NCBI RefSeq assembly: GCF_007830235.1
Contig: NZ_VLKI01000006.1
Span: forward strand, 36,672 to 100,671
Length of the DNA: 64,000 nucleotides
Source: Cytobacillus oceanisediminis
GTDB taxonomy: Bacteria; Bacillota; Bacilli; Bacillales; Cytobacillaceae
Reading direction: 5' to 3'
Part shown: in pieces, positions 56,338 through 64,000 of the stretch
Layout: each line of letters starts with the position of its first letter
Numbering within the stretch: the first letter of the stretch is position 1
Made by a program: the position numbers and the translations under genes
The notes under the pieces: model-generated
Told to the model about the DNA's origin: nothing
What the model saw: only the letters and a program-made list of their open reading frames with translations
Database searches by the model: none

Positions 56338-56530
56338 AGGAATATGGCAAAGGCAAATGAACAATCCCTATCATTAATGACACCGAAACCGACAAAATGG
56401 TCTGCCAACGGAACTAATCAACCTCTTTAGTACCACTGTAACGACAAAACGGCTTGCCATCGGAACTAACCAACCTCTTTAATGCCACTGAAACGACAAA
56501 AGGGCTTGCCGTGTAACTAATCATTGGTTA
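56338..56530. repeat. 52-nt tandem array, about three and a half copies
   Basis: CGACAAAA begins at 56390, 56442 and 56494, exactly 52 apart, with a decayed copy before. The reverse complement contains AAGCC-GTTTTGTCGTT, matching the repeat at window positions 1-112. Confidence 0.85.
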
Positions 56531-56601
56531 ATACTCCCATACTTAAAAAGAAATGAAAGGGAACAATAGGTTTGAAAAACCTTGAGAGGAAGGGATGCAG
56601 C

Positions 56602-57303
56602 ATGTCACTTGAATGGTTTGACAGGGTAAGCGGTGAATTACAGGATCATTTGGAATCAATTTGCAGTAAATATGATCAGATTGGACAGATGTCTATTGAC
56701 AGGGGTGCCAAGCATCCCAGAATGGAATTTTTTATTGAAACAGAGGATAACGATAGAGAGTATTTTTGCACCCTCTTCTTTGATCCCCATAACGAAGAGT
56801 TCTATGTTGAAGACTTTGATTTTGAGCTTGGCCATACATCTAAAACCATGCTTTTTGATATCGAAGACATTATTGATACAGTCCATGAAAGCCTCCATGA
56901 TTACATGAATGGTGAAGATGATGACTATTATGAATTTGAAACTGCTGAAGAGGACGATGTAATTTTTGCCTCTGAAGATGGAGATTATGTTATCGCGGAT
57001 GAATATGAAGTTGTGGAAGATGAAGATGGAGATATTTTTGAAGAAGTAGATGTGGAATGGGAAACACCTGAAGTAACTGCTTTTTTCAAAGAAGATGAAG
57101 TGGAAGTTTCCTACCAGTTTGGAGTGGTCCAGGAAACTGGCGATGGTGTGCTTCGACGGGTTAATCGCATTTGGACAGATGAAGAAGAAATGATTAAAGA
57201 TGAAGACCATTTTATCTTCAGCAAAGAAGAAGCAAGCACGATCATCGCCATGATTGCCAGCCACATGGATACCTTGAGCGGACATGAGGCTGATTATCAG
57301 TAA
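56602..57303 (+). CDS. Acidic protein of unknown function
   Basis: A 233-residue, strongly acidic cytoplasmic protein (many Asp/Glu runs such as NGEDDDYYEFETAEEDD). ATG 56602 follows AGGAAGGGA; the frame from 56572 is rejected. No membrane segment, no signal peptide, no family recognised. Confidence 0.75.
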   Translation: MSLEWFDRVSGELQDHLESICSKYDQIGQMSIDRGAKHPRMEFFIETEDNDREYFCTLFFDPHNEEFYVEDFDFELGHTSKTMLFDIEDIIDTVHESLHDYMNGEDDDYYEFETAEEDDVIFASEDGDYVIADEYEVVEDEDGDIFEEVDVEWETPEVTAFFKEDEVEVSYQFGVVQETGDGVLRRVNRIWTDEEEMIKDEDHFIFSKEEASTIIAMIASHMDTLSGHEADYQ

Positions 57304-57360
57304 GGGCTGTATCCGACGTCTTTAGCATGAGTATGTTAAAATTCTCCTGATTAAGTATAA

Positions 57361-57393
57361 GGAAGTGGCTTCTCTTTGATGCCACTTCTTTAA
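57361..57393 (+). terminator. Terminator of acidic-protein gene
   Basis: Stem GAAGTGGC with GCCACTTC, then T-rich sequence. Confidence 0.8.
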
Positions 57394-57561
57394 TATTCTA
57401 ATTTAAATGGTTTCTTACTGCTTTTTGATGCATTTTCTTCCGCAATAACTAAGAGAAGTGGTATCATTCAGACCTTTTGACTCTATTTCTCAGTAAAAAG
57501 AATAAAAAACCAGCATAAAAAAGACCGTCAGACACCTTATTCAGTGTTGCCGCCATCAAAG

Positions 57562-57596
57562 GAAAAGCCTATTCCCAATGGAGTAGGCTTTTCTTA
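57562..57596 (+). terminator. Second terminator in 57.4-57.7 kb gap
   Basis: Stem AAAAGCCTA with TAGGCTTTT, then T-rich sequence. No gene is seen between 57393 and this hairpin, so it may end a short non-coding transcript or act as a backup terminator. Confidence 0.75.
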
Positions 57597-57705
57597 TTTA
57601 ACAAATAGCTTTCTTTTGCCTATCGGATTGCATTCTATCTTTGGTACTATTCAAGCATGCCTCCGCCATAAACTAATTAAAGGATAGGGGAAAAGAGGTG
57701 TAAAG

Positions 57706-58980
57706 ATGGGGATTCATGTGATTCAATCAGGTGATAGTTTATGGGCAATTTCACAAAAATACAATATATCTATTCAAAGTATTATAACTGCAAACGGCCT
57801 GGAAAGTGCACCAAGAATTATTCCTGGATTGGCTCTCTACATTCCAGAAGGCGGGGCTGTAATCAGATCTTATATCGTTAAGCCGGGGGATACTCTTTCG
57901 AGAATTGCCCAGCGCTTCCAAACAAGTGTAAATGTAATCCTTTCAGCTAATCCGGGAATCAGGCCAGAATGGCTGTATATCGGACAAAAACTAAACATTC
58001 CTTCTCCCGTTAGATTAAGCATGCAAACTTTGGGTTTCATTGTCCCATATTCTCCTGATGCTTTCTTACCCATTTTTAGGCAGACAGCAAGAAGCCTGAC
58101 ATATATTGCCATATCAGCCTACTCCTTAACAAAGGAAGGCTATGCATATGCAGAACTTGAAGATACAAGAATCATTGCTGAGAGCAAGCGACTGAACGTT
58201 ATTCCGCTTTTAATGATACGCAATCTGATAGGCGGGGAATTCAATGCTGAACTAATTGGCGGAGTTCTGCAAAATCCAGTATACAGACGGAACTTAATTT
58301 TAAGCTTGATGAATTTTATGAATCAAAAGGGCTATGGAGGCGTCAGTCTGGATTTTGAATTCATTCCTCCGCCGAGGCGCCAGGACTTCAGCTTATTTTT
58401 AAGAGAATTAAAAAATGCTCTTGGCTCACTTGTTCTCCATGTCAATGTCCATGCCAAGACAGAGGATATGCCTACGAACCGAATTATTGGGGCTTATGAT
58501 TATAAAGCAATTGGGGAGGCTGCTGATATTGTGGCAGTCATGACCATGGATTACGGCTACCCGACTGGTCCCCCTGATCCGGTAGCTCCTGTATGGTGGG
58601 TAGAAGAGGTTATTAAATATTCCGTCACCAAAATCAGACCGGAGAAGCTTCAAATTGCTCTGCCTTTATATGGCTATGATTGGAGGACAGCAGACAATCT
58701 AACTCGCGCGTACTCCATGCTAGCCATTCAGAACATGGCCTTAAGCACGGGGGCCAACATTCAGTACGATTCTTATGCTGCCTCTCCATGGTTTAAATAC
58801 TGGAGAGGGGCAGAAGAGCATCTTATCTGGTTTGAAGATATTAGAAGCATCACTGAAAAATATAAATTAATTGATCAGTATAGCCTTATGGGGATGACTT
58901 ATTGGCAATTAAGTTTGCCTTTCCCGCAAAATTGGGCTTTTGCTGATAAAAATTTCACAGTTGAAAAGGCAAGAACTTAA
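57706..58980 (+). CDS. LysM-LysM-GH18 spore cortex-lytic enzyme (SleL/YaaH type)
   Basis: A 424-residue protein with two LysM domains (HVIQSGDSLWAISQKY, about 4-48; YIVKPGDTLSRIAQRF, about 54-98) and a glycoside hydrolase 18 barrel. The catalytic motif is DFEF in GGVSLDFEFIPP, with the Glu as proton donor. Relatives cleave cortex fragments during germination as N-acetylglucosaminidases. There is no signal peptide, as usual for spore-located members. AAAGAGGTG precedes the start. The stop codon overlaps that of the convergent gene at 58977. Confidence 0.9.
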   Translation: MGIHVIQSGDSLWAISQKYNISIQSIITANGLESAPRIIPGLALYIPEGGAVIRSYIVKPGDTLSRIAQRFQTSVNVILSANPGIRPEWLYIGQKLNIPSPVRLSMQTLGFIVPYSPDAFLPIFRQTARSLTYIAISAYSLTKEGYAYAELEDTRIIAESKRLNVIPLLMIRNLIGGEFNAELIGGVLQNPVYRRNLILSLMNFMNQKGYGGVSLDFEFIPPPRRQDFSLFLRELKNALGSLVLHVNVHAKTEDMPTNRIIGAYDYKAIGEAADIVAVMTMDYGYPTGPPDPVAPVWWVEEVIKYSVTKIRPEKLQIALPLYGYDWRTADNLTRAYSMLAIQNMALSTGANIQYDSYAASPWFKYWRGAEEHLIWFEDIRSITEKYKLIDQYSLMGMTYWQLSLPFPQNWAFADKNFTVEKART

Positions 58981-59150
58981 ATAATCTCTTTCATTTCCTC
59001 TTCAAAGTAGAACATTTTCGGATTTTCTTTGATTGTATATGTGTATTTTTTCATTTTAGCCACATAGCATGATTTATTGATTGTAACCTTCTCGCCCGTG
59101 TTAATTAAAATTACGGTATCATTTTGTTCAAATTTATTTCTGCGTTTCAA
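58977..59150 (-). CDS. Small basic protein of unknown function
   Basis: A 57-residue protein (MKRRNKFEQNDTVILINTGE at the start), Lys-rich, probably a small beta-rich domain. The start is TTG 59150, after AGGG. Its stop codon (58977-58979) overlaps the stop of the convergent GH18 gene by two bases. It is short, but its composition is that of coding sequence. Confidence 0.65.
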   Translation of the reverse strand: MKRRNKFEQNDTVILINTGEKVTINKSCYVAKMKKYTYTIKENPKMFYFEEEMKEII

Positions 59151-59267
59151 TACTATCCCTGCTTTCTATACACCATTATTAAAAAGTGTTATTAATCCAT
59201 TATCTCATACTTCGTGGGAATTAACCCTCTATTTCTGCTAAATGAAGCTTTATAACCAATAAACGGA

Positions 59268-59301
59268 AAGGATGGAAGCAAGCAGCCTCCATCTTTTCTT
59301 T
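59268..59301 (+). terminator. Probable terminator before the helicase gene
   Basis: Stem GATGGA-GC with GC-TCCATC and a T-rich tail; may end read-through from the GH18 gene. Confidence 0.6.
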
Positions 59302-59373
59302 TGCATATCGGCAAGTACATGATATATTAATCTAATTGAATATTTATATCGAACTAAATAAAGGAAGAGAGAA

Positions 59374-61617
59374 ATGACTGCAACACTCACTTATATAAGA
59401 GATTGGCAAAAAGCGATCCTGGCTGAAATTATACATTTAAAAAAATACGGCAGTACCCGTTACTTAATGCTTAATGGGCGGCTGCTTTCAAAATCGGATT
59501 CATATACCTATTTTTTCGATACACCTTCAACCATTAAAGTTCCAACAGGATCTTCTATAAAAATTGAATGGGGAAGCAAGAAGGTTGAGGGCCGCATCCT
59601 TTCATCGGAAGGCAATAATGTAATCCTTGCCTTGGATGAGAATATAGGGATGGATTTGTCGGAGACTTATTTGCTTCACGATCCTTGGGAGCTTTTAGAT
59701 CAGCTTTACCAGCGCTTAGAAGACATAAAGGAAAGCAAAAGGAAAAGTGCCAGAATAAAAAAACTGATGGACCCTTCCATGCCAGCTAAACATCCCGAAG
59801 ATAAAATAAAAACAAGCACACACGAGCTGATTTTACGTTCCAAGTATAATCCGGTTACGTATGTATGGGGCCCTCCTGGAACTGGAAAGACCTATACACT
59901 TGCCCGTGTGGCTGCCAATAAGTATTTTAAAGGACAAAGCGTCCTGATCCTTGCCCACAGCAATCAGGCCATAGATGTTTTGATGGCCGAAATCTCAGCT
60001 TTTGCAGCAAATAAACGGAAAGTTCCGGACGGAGATTTGCTCAGATATGGTTCGCAGATTGGGTCTGCCTTATCAGATCATCCTTCACTGACTGCGAACT
60101 ACCTTTTAAAAAAACACCATTCCAATCTTGCTGAAAAGAAAGACTCTTTATTTGAAGAGCGGCGATTGCTAAAGCATGATTTATCCCGTTCCTTCAGTAA
60201 AAGGGATTCCGATCAGCTTATTGACGTCGAAAAGAAGCTTTCAGGAATCCTAGAAAAAATCAGACAGAAGGAAATAGAGTTTATCAAAAGCGCATCTGTA
60301 ATAAGTACCACATTGGCTAAAGCTGCGAGTGATCCGGCTATTTATGAGAAGAATTTTGATCTAGTTATTCTGGATGAAGCCAGCATGGCCTATGTTCCAC
60401 AGGCAGCATTTGCAGCTTCTCTTGGTAAAAGAGTAATCATATGCGGGGATTTTAAGCAGCTTCCGCCAATTGCTGCCGCACGCCATAAAATGGCTGAAAA
60501 ATGGCTGAGGGAAGATATCTTTCACCACTCAGGAGTGTCTGAGGCAGTGAAGGATGGATATTTGCATCCCCATCTTTTTCTGTTAAAAGAGCAGCGCCGG
60601 ATGCACCCTGAAATTTCTGCTTTTTCCAATAAGCATATTTACCATTCCCTGGTGGGTGACCATCCCGATGTTCTTGCAGCAAGATCCGATATTGCCGCTT
60701 GCACACCCTTTTCAGGCAAAGCGTCCATTCTGCTTAATACTGCGGGCTCAGGAGAATATGGCATTAAAGACGGGAACACGAATTCGAGAATTAATTTGTG
60801 GGAGCTGCTGCTGTCTTTTCAGCTGATTCACGAATCCTATTTAGGAGGGAGCCGTTCGATCGGATATGTAACTCCATACCGGGCTCAGGCTGTATTAATG
60901 GAACAATTGCTTGGAGAATTGTATGAAAAAGAACTGACCGAAGCGGATATCATTGCGGCAACTGTCCATCGTTTTCAGGGCAGCGAGCGGGAAGTGATGA
61001 TCTTCGATACGGTTGATTCCTTTCCACATGAAAGAGCTGGAATGCTATTGATCGGGAAAGAAAGCGAGAGGCTTTTAAACGTAGCCATAACGAGGACGAA
61101 AGGAAAGTTCATCCACATCTGTGATCTGAACTTTATCCAGAAACAAGTATACAGGAATAAAACATGGCGCCGGCTGGCTGACCATCAGCTGCAAAACGGA
61201 CAGGCAGTCCATCCGGATAAAATAGGCAAATGGATCAAAAACCAGCATGCACGCCTTCAATGGATGCATGCACGAAAATTGGACAAAGTCATAGAGGATA
61301 TTCATTCAGCACATAGGGAGATCGTTATTTCAATGCCGAATTCTGAAAAACTTGGAGAGGAATGGTCTAAAGCCCTTTCAATGAGACAAAAAAGAACGAA
61401 GCTGGTTTTACTTGCTCAGAATCCCATACCAGCCATTCAGGCTGACGAAGTAGTTCCGCATAGTTTTCCGTTTCCATTCCTATTAATTGATGGACAAATA
61501 TTATGGCTTGGCATGCCTGCAGAGACGCATAAAAGGGCAAAACCGCCGTATGTAGCTGCAAGGCTGGATTCTGCGGTTGCAGGCACCTATCTTACTTCAC
61601 AATTCAAACAGAGATAA
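59374..61617 (+). CDS. Upf1-like SF1B helicase with C-terminal phospholipase-D-like region
   Basis: A 747-residue helicase. Motifs: Walker A GPPGTGKT (about 164-171), Q/Ia region AHSNQAIDVL, Walker B LDEAS, motif III GDFKQLPP, RRMHPEI, motif V VHRFQGSE and motif VI LNVAITRTKGK. A coiled insert lies at about 235-305. The last 130 residues resemble a phospholipase-D-like fold without an HKD motif. Related proteins are found widely in Bacillus; some helicases of this type belong to defence systems, but no partner gene is nearby. AAGGAAGAGAG precedes the ATG. Confidence 0.87.
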   Translation: MTATLTYIRDWQKAILAEIIHLKKYGSTRYLMLNGRLLSKSDSYTYFFDTPSTIKVPTGSSIKIEWGSKKVEGRILSSEGNNVILALDENIGMDLSETYLLHDPWELLDQLYQRLEDIKESKRKSARIKKLMDPSMPAKHPEDKIKTSTHELILRSKYNPVTYVWGPPGTGKTYTLARVAANKYFKGQSVLILAHSNQAIDVLMAEISAFAANKRKVPDGDLLRYGSQIGSALSDHPSLTANYLLKKHHSNLAEKKDSLFEERRLLKHDLSRSFSKRDSDQLIDVEKKLSGILEKIRQKEIEFIKSASVISTTLAKAASDPAIYEKNFDLVILDEASMAYVPQAAFAASLGKRVIICGDFKQLPPIAAARHKMAEKWLREDIFHHSGVSEAVKDGYLHPHLFLLKEQRRMHPEISAFSNKHIYHSLVGDHPDVLAARSDIAACTPFSGKASILLNTAGSGEYGIKDGNTNSRINLWELLLSFQLIHESYLGGSRSIGYVTPYRAQAVLMEQLLGELYEKELTEADIIAATVHRFQGSEREVMIFDTVDSFPHERAGMLLIGKESERLLNVAITRTKGKFIHICDLNFIQKQVYRNKTWRRLADHQLQNGQAVHPDKIGKWIKNQHARLQWMHARKLDKVIEDIHSAHREIVISMPNSEKLGEEWSKALSMRQKRTKLVLLAQNPIPAIQADEVVPHSFPFPFLLIDGQILWLGMPAETHKRAKPPYVAARLDSAVAGTYLTSQFKQR

Positions 61618-61618
61618 T

Positions 61619-61648
61619 AAAAAAGACGCCCATAAGGACGTCTTTTTC
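61619..61648 (+). terminator. Helicase gene terminator
   Basis: Stem AAAAAGACG with CGTCTTTTT. Confidence 0.85.
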
Positions 61649-61670
61649 TACGTATTGCGGCGACCCGACT

Positions 61671-61787
61671 GCACTCCACATAGTGCATTGCCAATTAAGG
61701 CTGTCTGTCGTCTTATGCAATTAGCTCATCGCTTTACTAATATAACACTATTATTGAAAGGACACAAGACTTTTTTACTTGGAGTGC
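61671..61787 (+). promoter_or_regulatory. Possible leader structure before the dioxygenase gene
   Basis: GCACTCCA (61671-61678) is the exact complement of TGGAGTGC (61780-61787), enclosing about 100 bases with further small stems (GCACT/AGTGC). Purpose unknown. Confidence 0.35.
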
Positions 61788-61854
61788 GCTCCATTGCAAT
61801 CCTCCAGCAGTTCATTCAAAATATAATTAAACTAAAAACTGGGGTTGTGATCAT

Positions 61855-62838
61855 TTGAATCTGAAACCATTAAAGGGTCAGCATCATGTTTCTGCCATAA
61901 CAGCAAATGCCCAAAAGAACTATGAATTTTATACAAACACCCTTGGAATGCGTCTCGTAAAAAAAACAGTCAATCAGGACGACACTTCCATGTACCATTT
62001 ATTTTATGCTGATGAAAGAGGAAATCCCGGAACTGACTTAACTTTTTTCGAGATACCAAATGCTGGCCGCACCTATCGGGGAACTGACAGTATTACCTGT
62101 ACGTTTCTGCGTGTTCCAACCGATGATTCACTGCTTTACTGGAAAAAAAGACTGGAGGACCATGGCGTTTCTCATGAAGATATCCGTAAAGGAGGCACTA
62201 GAATGGTACTATTTTTTGAAGATTTTGAAGGCCAGCTTCTTGCCCTTATTTCCGATCAGGGTAATGGAGGGGTAAAAGGGGGGAGTCCGTGGGCTCGGAG
62301 TCCTGTTCCTCAAGAACATGGAATTATAGGGCTTGGACCGGTTATGCTGACAGTCTCCGATTTGGGACCGACAGAAGAAATGCTTACAGAGGTAATGGGT
62401 TTTCGAAAAAAAGGACCATACAGACTGGAAGTCAATGGAGAAAATACAGTCCACGTCTACGAAACAGGCGAGGGCGGAAACGGGGCAGAGATCCATATAA
62501 TCGAACGTCCGGACTTGGCCCAACAGCGGCCAGGCCGCGGCAGTGTCCACCATGTTGCCTTCCGTGTAGAAGATGAAGAAGAATTAAGGAGATGGATTCA
62601 AAAGCTAAAGGAACAGCGGATTGCGAGTTCTGGATTCGTAGAAAGATATTATTTCAAATCATTGTACTTCCGTGAACCGAACGGGATTCTGTTTGAGCTT
62701 GCAACAGACGGACCTGGATTTGAAGGTGATGAACCCTTCGAACATTTAGGTGAAAAGCTGGCGCTGCCTCCATACTTTGAAGGTCAGCGAGAACAAATCG
62801 AGGCCAGAATAAAGCCGCTTAATACAAAAAGCCCATAG
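61855..62838 (+). CDS. Ring-cleaving dioxygenase, MhqO/MhqA type
   Basis: A 327-residue protein of two glyoxalase/VOC modules. Metal ligands are likely the His of QHHVSA, a Glu near ISDQG, the His of SVHHVAFRV and the Glu in ILFELATDGPGF. B. subtilis relatives (MhqA, MhqE, MhqO) detoxify quinones. The start is TTG 61855. No MhqR-type operator was recognised upstream. Confidence 0.87.
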   Translation: MNLKPLKGQHHVSAITANAQKNYEFYTNTLGMRLVKKTVNQDDTSMYHLFYADERGNPGTDLTFFEIPNAGRTYRGTDSITCTFLRVPTDDSLLYWKKRLEDHGVSHEDIRKGGTRMVLFFEDFEGQLLALISDQGNGGVKGGSPWARSPVPQEHGIIGLGPVMLTVSDLGPTEEMLTEVMGFRKKGPYRLEVNGENTVHVYETGEGGNGAEIHIIERPDLAQQRPGRGSVHHVAFRVEDEEELRRWIQKLKEQRIASSGFVERYYFKSLYFREPNGILFELATDGPGFEGDEPFEHLGEKLALPPYFEGQREQIEARIKPLNTKSP

Positions 62839-62845
62839 GATATAT

Positions 62846-62873
62846 GAGGGATGAACATGAATGTTCGTCCCTT
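62846..62873 (+). terminator. Dioxygenase gene terminator
   Basis: Stem AGGGATGAACAT with ATGTTCGTCCCT (one wobble), then TTTCTAT. Confidence 0.75.
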
Positions 62874-62874
62874 T

Positions 62875-62899
62875 CTATATAAAGGAAACCTTTATATAG
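62875..62899. repeat. Perfect 11-bp inverted repeat
   Basis: CTATATAAAGG-AAA-CCTTTATATAG lies just upstream of the class A PBP gene. It could be an operator or a weak hairpin. Confidence 0.6.
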
Positions 62900-62985
62900 A
62901 AACTTTTTATAGAGTTTGTTCGTTTAATATATAATAAGAGGAAACTATTTAATTGAAACAAAACAGAGAATAAGAAGGAGTCACC

Positions 62986-64000
62986 ATGGATAAATTTCAA
63001 ATTTTCAAGGAAGCTTTTGTGAGGTTTTGGCGAAAAAAACATTTAACACAAATACTGCTTCTTTTATTACTGACCATCATACTTTTGACGATCCTTTTTT
63101 TCGCATTTCTGGCCGCTACGGCAAACGTTGAGACACTTAAAGAAGGTTTAAGGCAATCCACCGTCATTTATGATAAAGATGGCGATGCTGCCGCAAGCCT
63201 GGCAGCTAACAGGGCAGAGGGTGCTAATATTGAAGAATTGCCGGATTATGTCGGCAATGCTGTTGTGGCTATTGAAGATGAACGTTTTTATAAACATAAC
63301 GGTTTCGATATTAAAGGAATTGCGCGGGCATTTTTCAGCAATTTATTTGCAGGAAGAATTACCGGCGGAGGCAGTACCATTACTCAGCAGCTGGCCAAAA
63401 ATGCTTTGCTTTCACCTGAGCAAACTTATAAACGGAAAGCCGAAGAGCTGTTCCTGGCAGTCGAGATCGAAAAAAATTATAAAAAACATGATATCCTGCA
63501 AATGTATTTAAATCAGGTGTATTTTGGCAGCGGCGCCTGGGGAATTGAACAGGCAGCCAACAAGTACTTTAGCAAAACACCTCAGGAAATAACCATCAGT
63601 GAAAGCGCATTGCTTGCAGGGCTGCTGCAATCTCCTTCCGCACTTGATCCCTATAACCATTATGAGAGGGCGATGGAAAGAAGGAATGTAGTCCTTGGAA
63701 AAATGAAGGAACATAAGATGATATCAGAGCAGGAGTATAAGGATGCTATAAATGAAAAAATAGTGCTGAAGGAAGGCACAAGAAGCAAGCAGGAAAGGAA
63801 ATATCCATACTATGTAGATGCCGTTCTTGATGAAGCAATTAATAAATTCGGCTTAACACAGGAAGAGATTTTTACAAGAGGATATAAAATTTACACGGAA
63901 ATGGACCAGAACCTTCAATCAAGCCTGGAAAATGTATATGATAGGGACTCTATTTTCCCGCCTGGCATGAATGGCGAAATCGTTCAAAGCGGTGCAGTCC
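62986..64000 (+). CDS. Class A penicillin-binding protein (PBP1A-type), partial
   Basis: The first 338 codons; the gene runs off the window. A short cytoplasmic head and a membrane segment (about 22-46) are followed by a GT51 glycosyltransferase domain with EDERFYKHNGFD, GGSTITQQLAKN (about 130-141) and QMYLNQVYFG. The transpeptidase domain would follow beyond the edge. It polymerises and cross-links peptidoglycan. AAGGAG precedes the ATG. The overall form is near PbpF/PbpG of Bacillus. Confidence 0.92.
   Translation, partial: MDKFQIFKEAFVRFWRKKHLTQILLLLLLTIILLTILFFAFLAATANVETLKEGLRQSTVIYDKDGDAAASLAANRAEGANIEELPDYVGNAVVAIEDERFYKHNGFDIKGIARAFFSNLFAGRITGGGSTITQQLAKNALLSPEQTYKRKAEELFLAVEIEKNYKKHDILQMYLNQVYFGSGAWGIEQAANKYFSKTPQEITISESALLAGLLQSPSALDPYNHYERAMERRNVVLGKMKEHKMISEQEYKDAINEKIVLKEGTRSKQERKYPYYVDAVLDEAINKFGLTQEEIFTRGYKIYTEMDQNLQSSLENVYDRDSIFPPGMNGEIVQSGAV

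Noticed and set aside
56656..57285. 209-codon reading frame opposite the acidic protein gene
   Set aside because: Phe/Ile-rich antisense of the Asp/Glu-rich sequence, with no ribosome site.

Overview
The window is a stretch of chromosome from a spore-forming Bacillaceae bacterium (Bacillus/Cytobacillus/Mesobacillus type). This rests on low-to-moderate GC, strong AGGAGG-type ribosome binding sites, frequent TTG/GTG starts, and typical genes: SASP-like and YjcZ-type small spore proteins, a LysM-GH18 germination enzyme, YkuS, YkpA, a SplA-like protein, a YhfH-like protein, and operators fitting BirA, Fnr, WalR, CcpA and Rex. No rRNA, tRNA, prophage, CRISPR array or intact transposase was seen.

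Layout. 0-4.4 kb: biotin importer bioY under a BirA operator, then a pncA-pncB-nadE NAD salvage operon with an elaborate leader. 4.6-7.8 kb: pflB-pflA with an Fnr box centred at -41.5. 8-10.9 kb: a LysM-CAP protein, an anchored cupredoxin and an AraC regulator with a degenerate receiver domain. 11-16.6 kb: histidine utilisation (hutU, hutI, hutG and a YjiH-type permease). 16.7-23.8 kb: DHH phosphoesterase, a GRDP/DUF1399-like protein, a D,D-carboxypeptidase, ykuS, a small spore-type protein, ykpA and a MaoC hydratase pair. 23.8-29.1 kb: a broken penicillin acylase, a SCO1 copper chaperone and an aldehyde dehydrogenase. 29.2-31.6 kb: a MutS2-like protein without an SMR domain behind a leader-peptide attenuator. 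31.7-39.8 kb: a nucleoside transporter, several tiny genes, a broken methyltransferase, a sulfite-oxidase-like enzyme, a SplA-like gene and a broken erythromycin esterase. 39.8-40.6 kb: no protein gene, but a promoter, an operator, long-range complementary arms and a terminator that suggest a large structured RNA. 40.6-48.8 kb: pepF, a DUF1206 protein, an MHYT-PAS-PAS histidine kinase and a formate dehydrogenase whose in-frame TGA has a SECIS-like hairpin, so it is probably a selenoprotein. 49-64 kb: cell-wall LysM-3D protein with a WalR box, a lipoprotein, an aldo/keto reductase, an exonuclease, two TerD proteins, a LysM-GH18 enzyme, an Upf1-like helicase, a ring-cleaving dioxygenase and the start of a class A PBP.

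Most transcription units are short and end in clear intrinsic terminators, many shared by convergent genes. Three genes are pseudogenes, each with one premature stop and one frameshift. Intergenic DNA carries two kinds of repeats: ~130-200-bp dispersed elements ending in GTTGATT, and imperfect tandem arrays with periods of 20-21 or exactly 52 bases, close to two and five turns of B-DNA.

The strongest candidates for new biology are the attenuator-controlled MutS2-like protein, the 39.9-40.6 kb RNA, the selenocysteine formate dehydrogenase in a Bacillaceae genome, and the helically phased tandem arrays.
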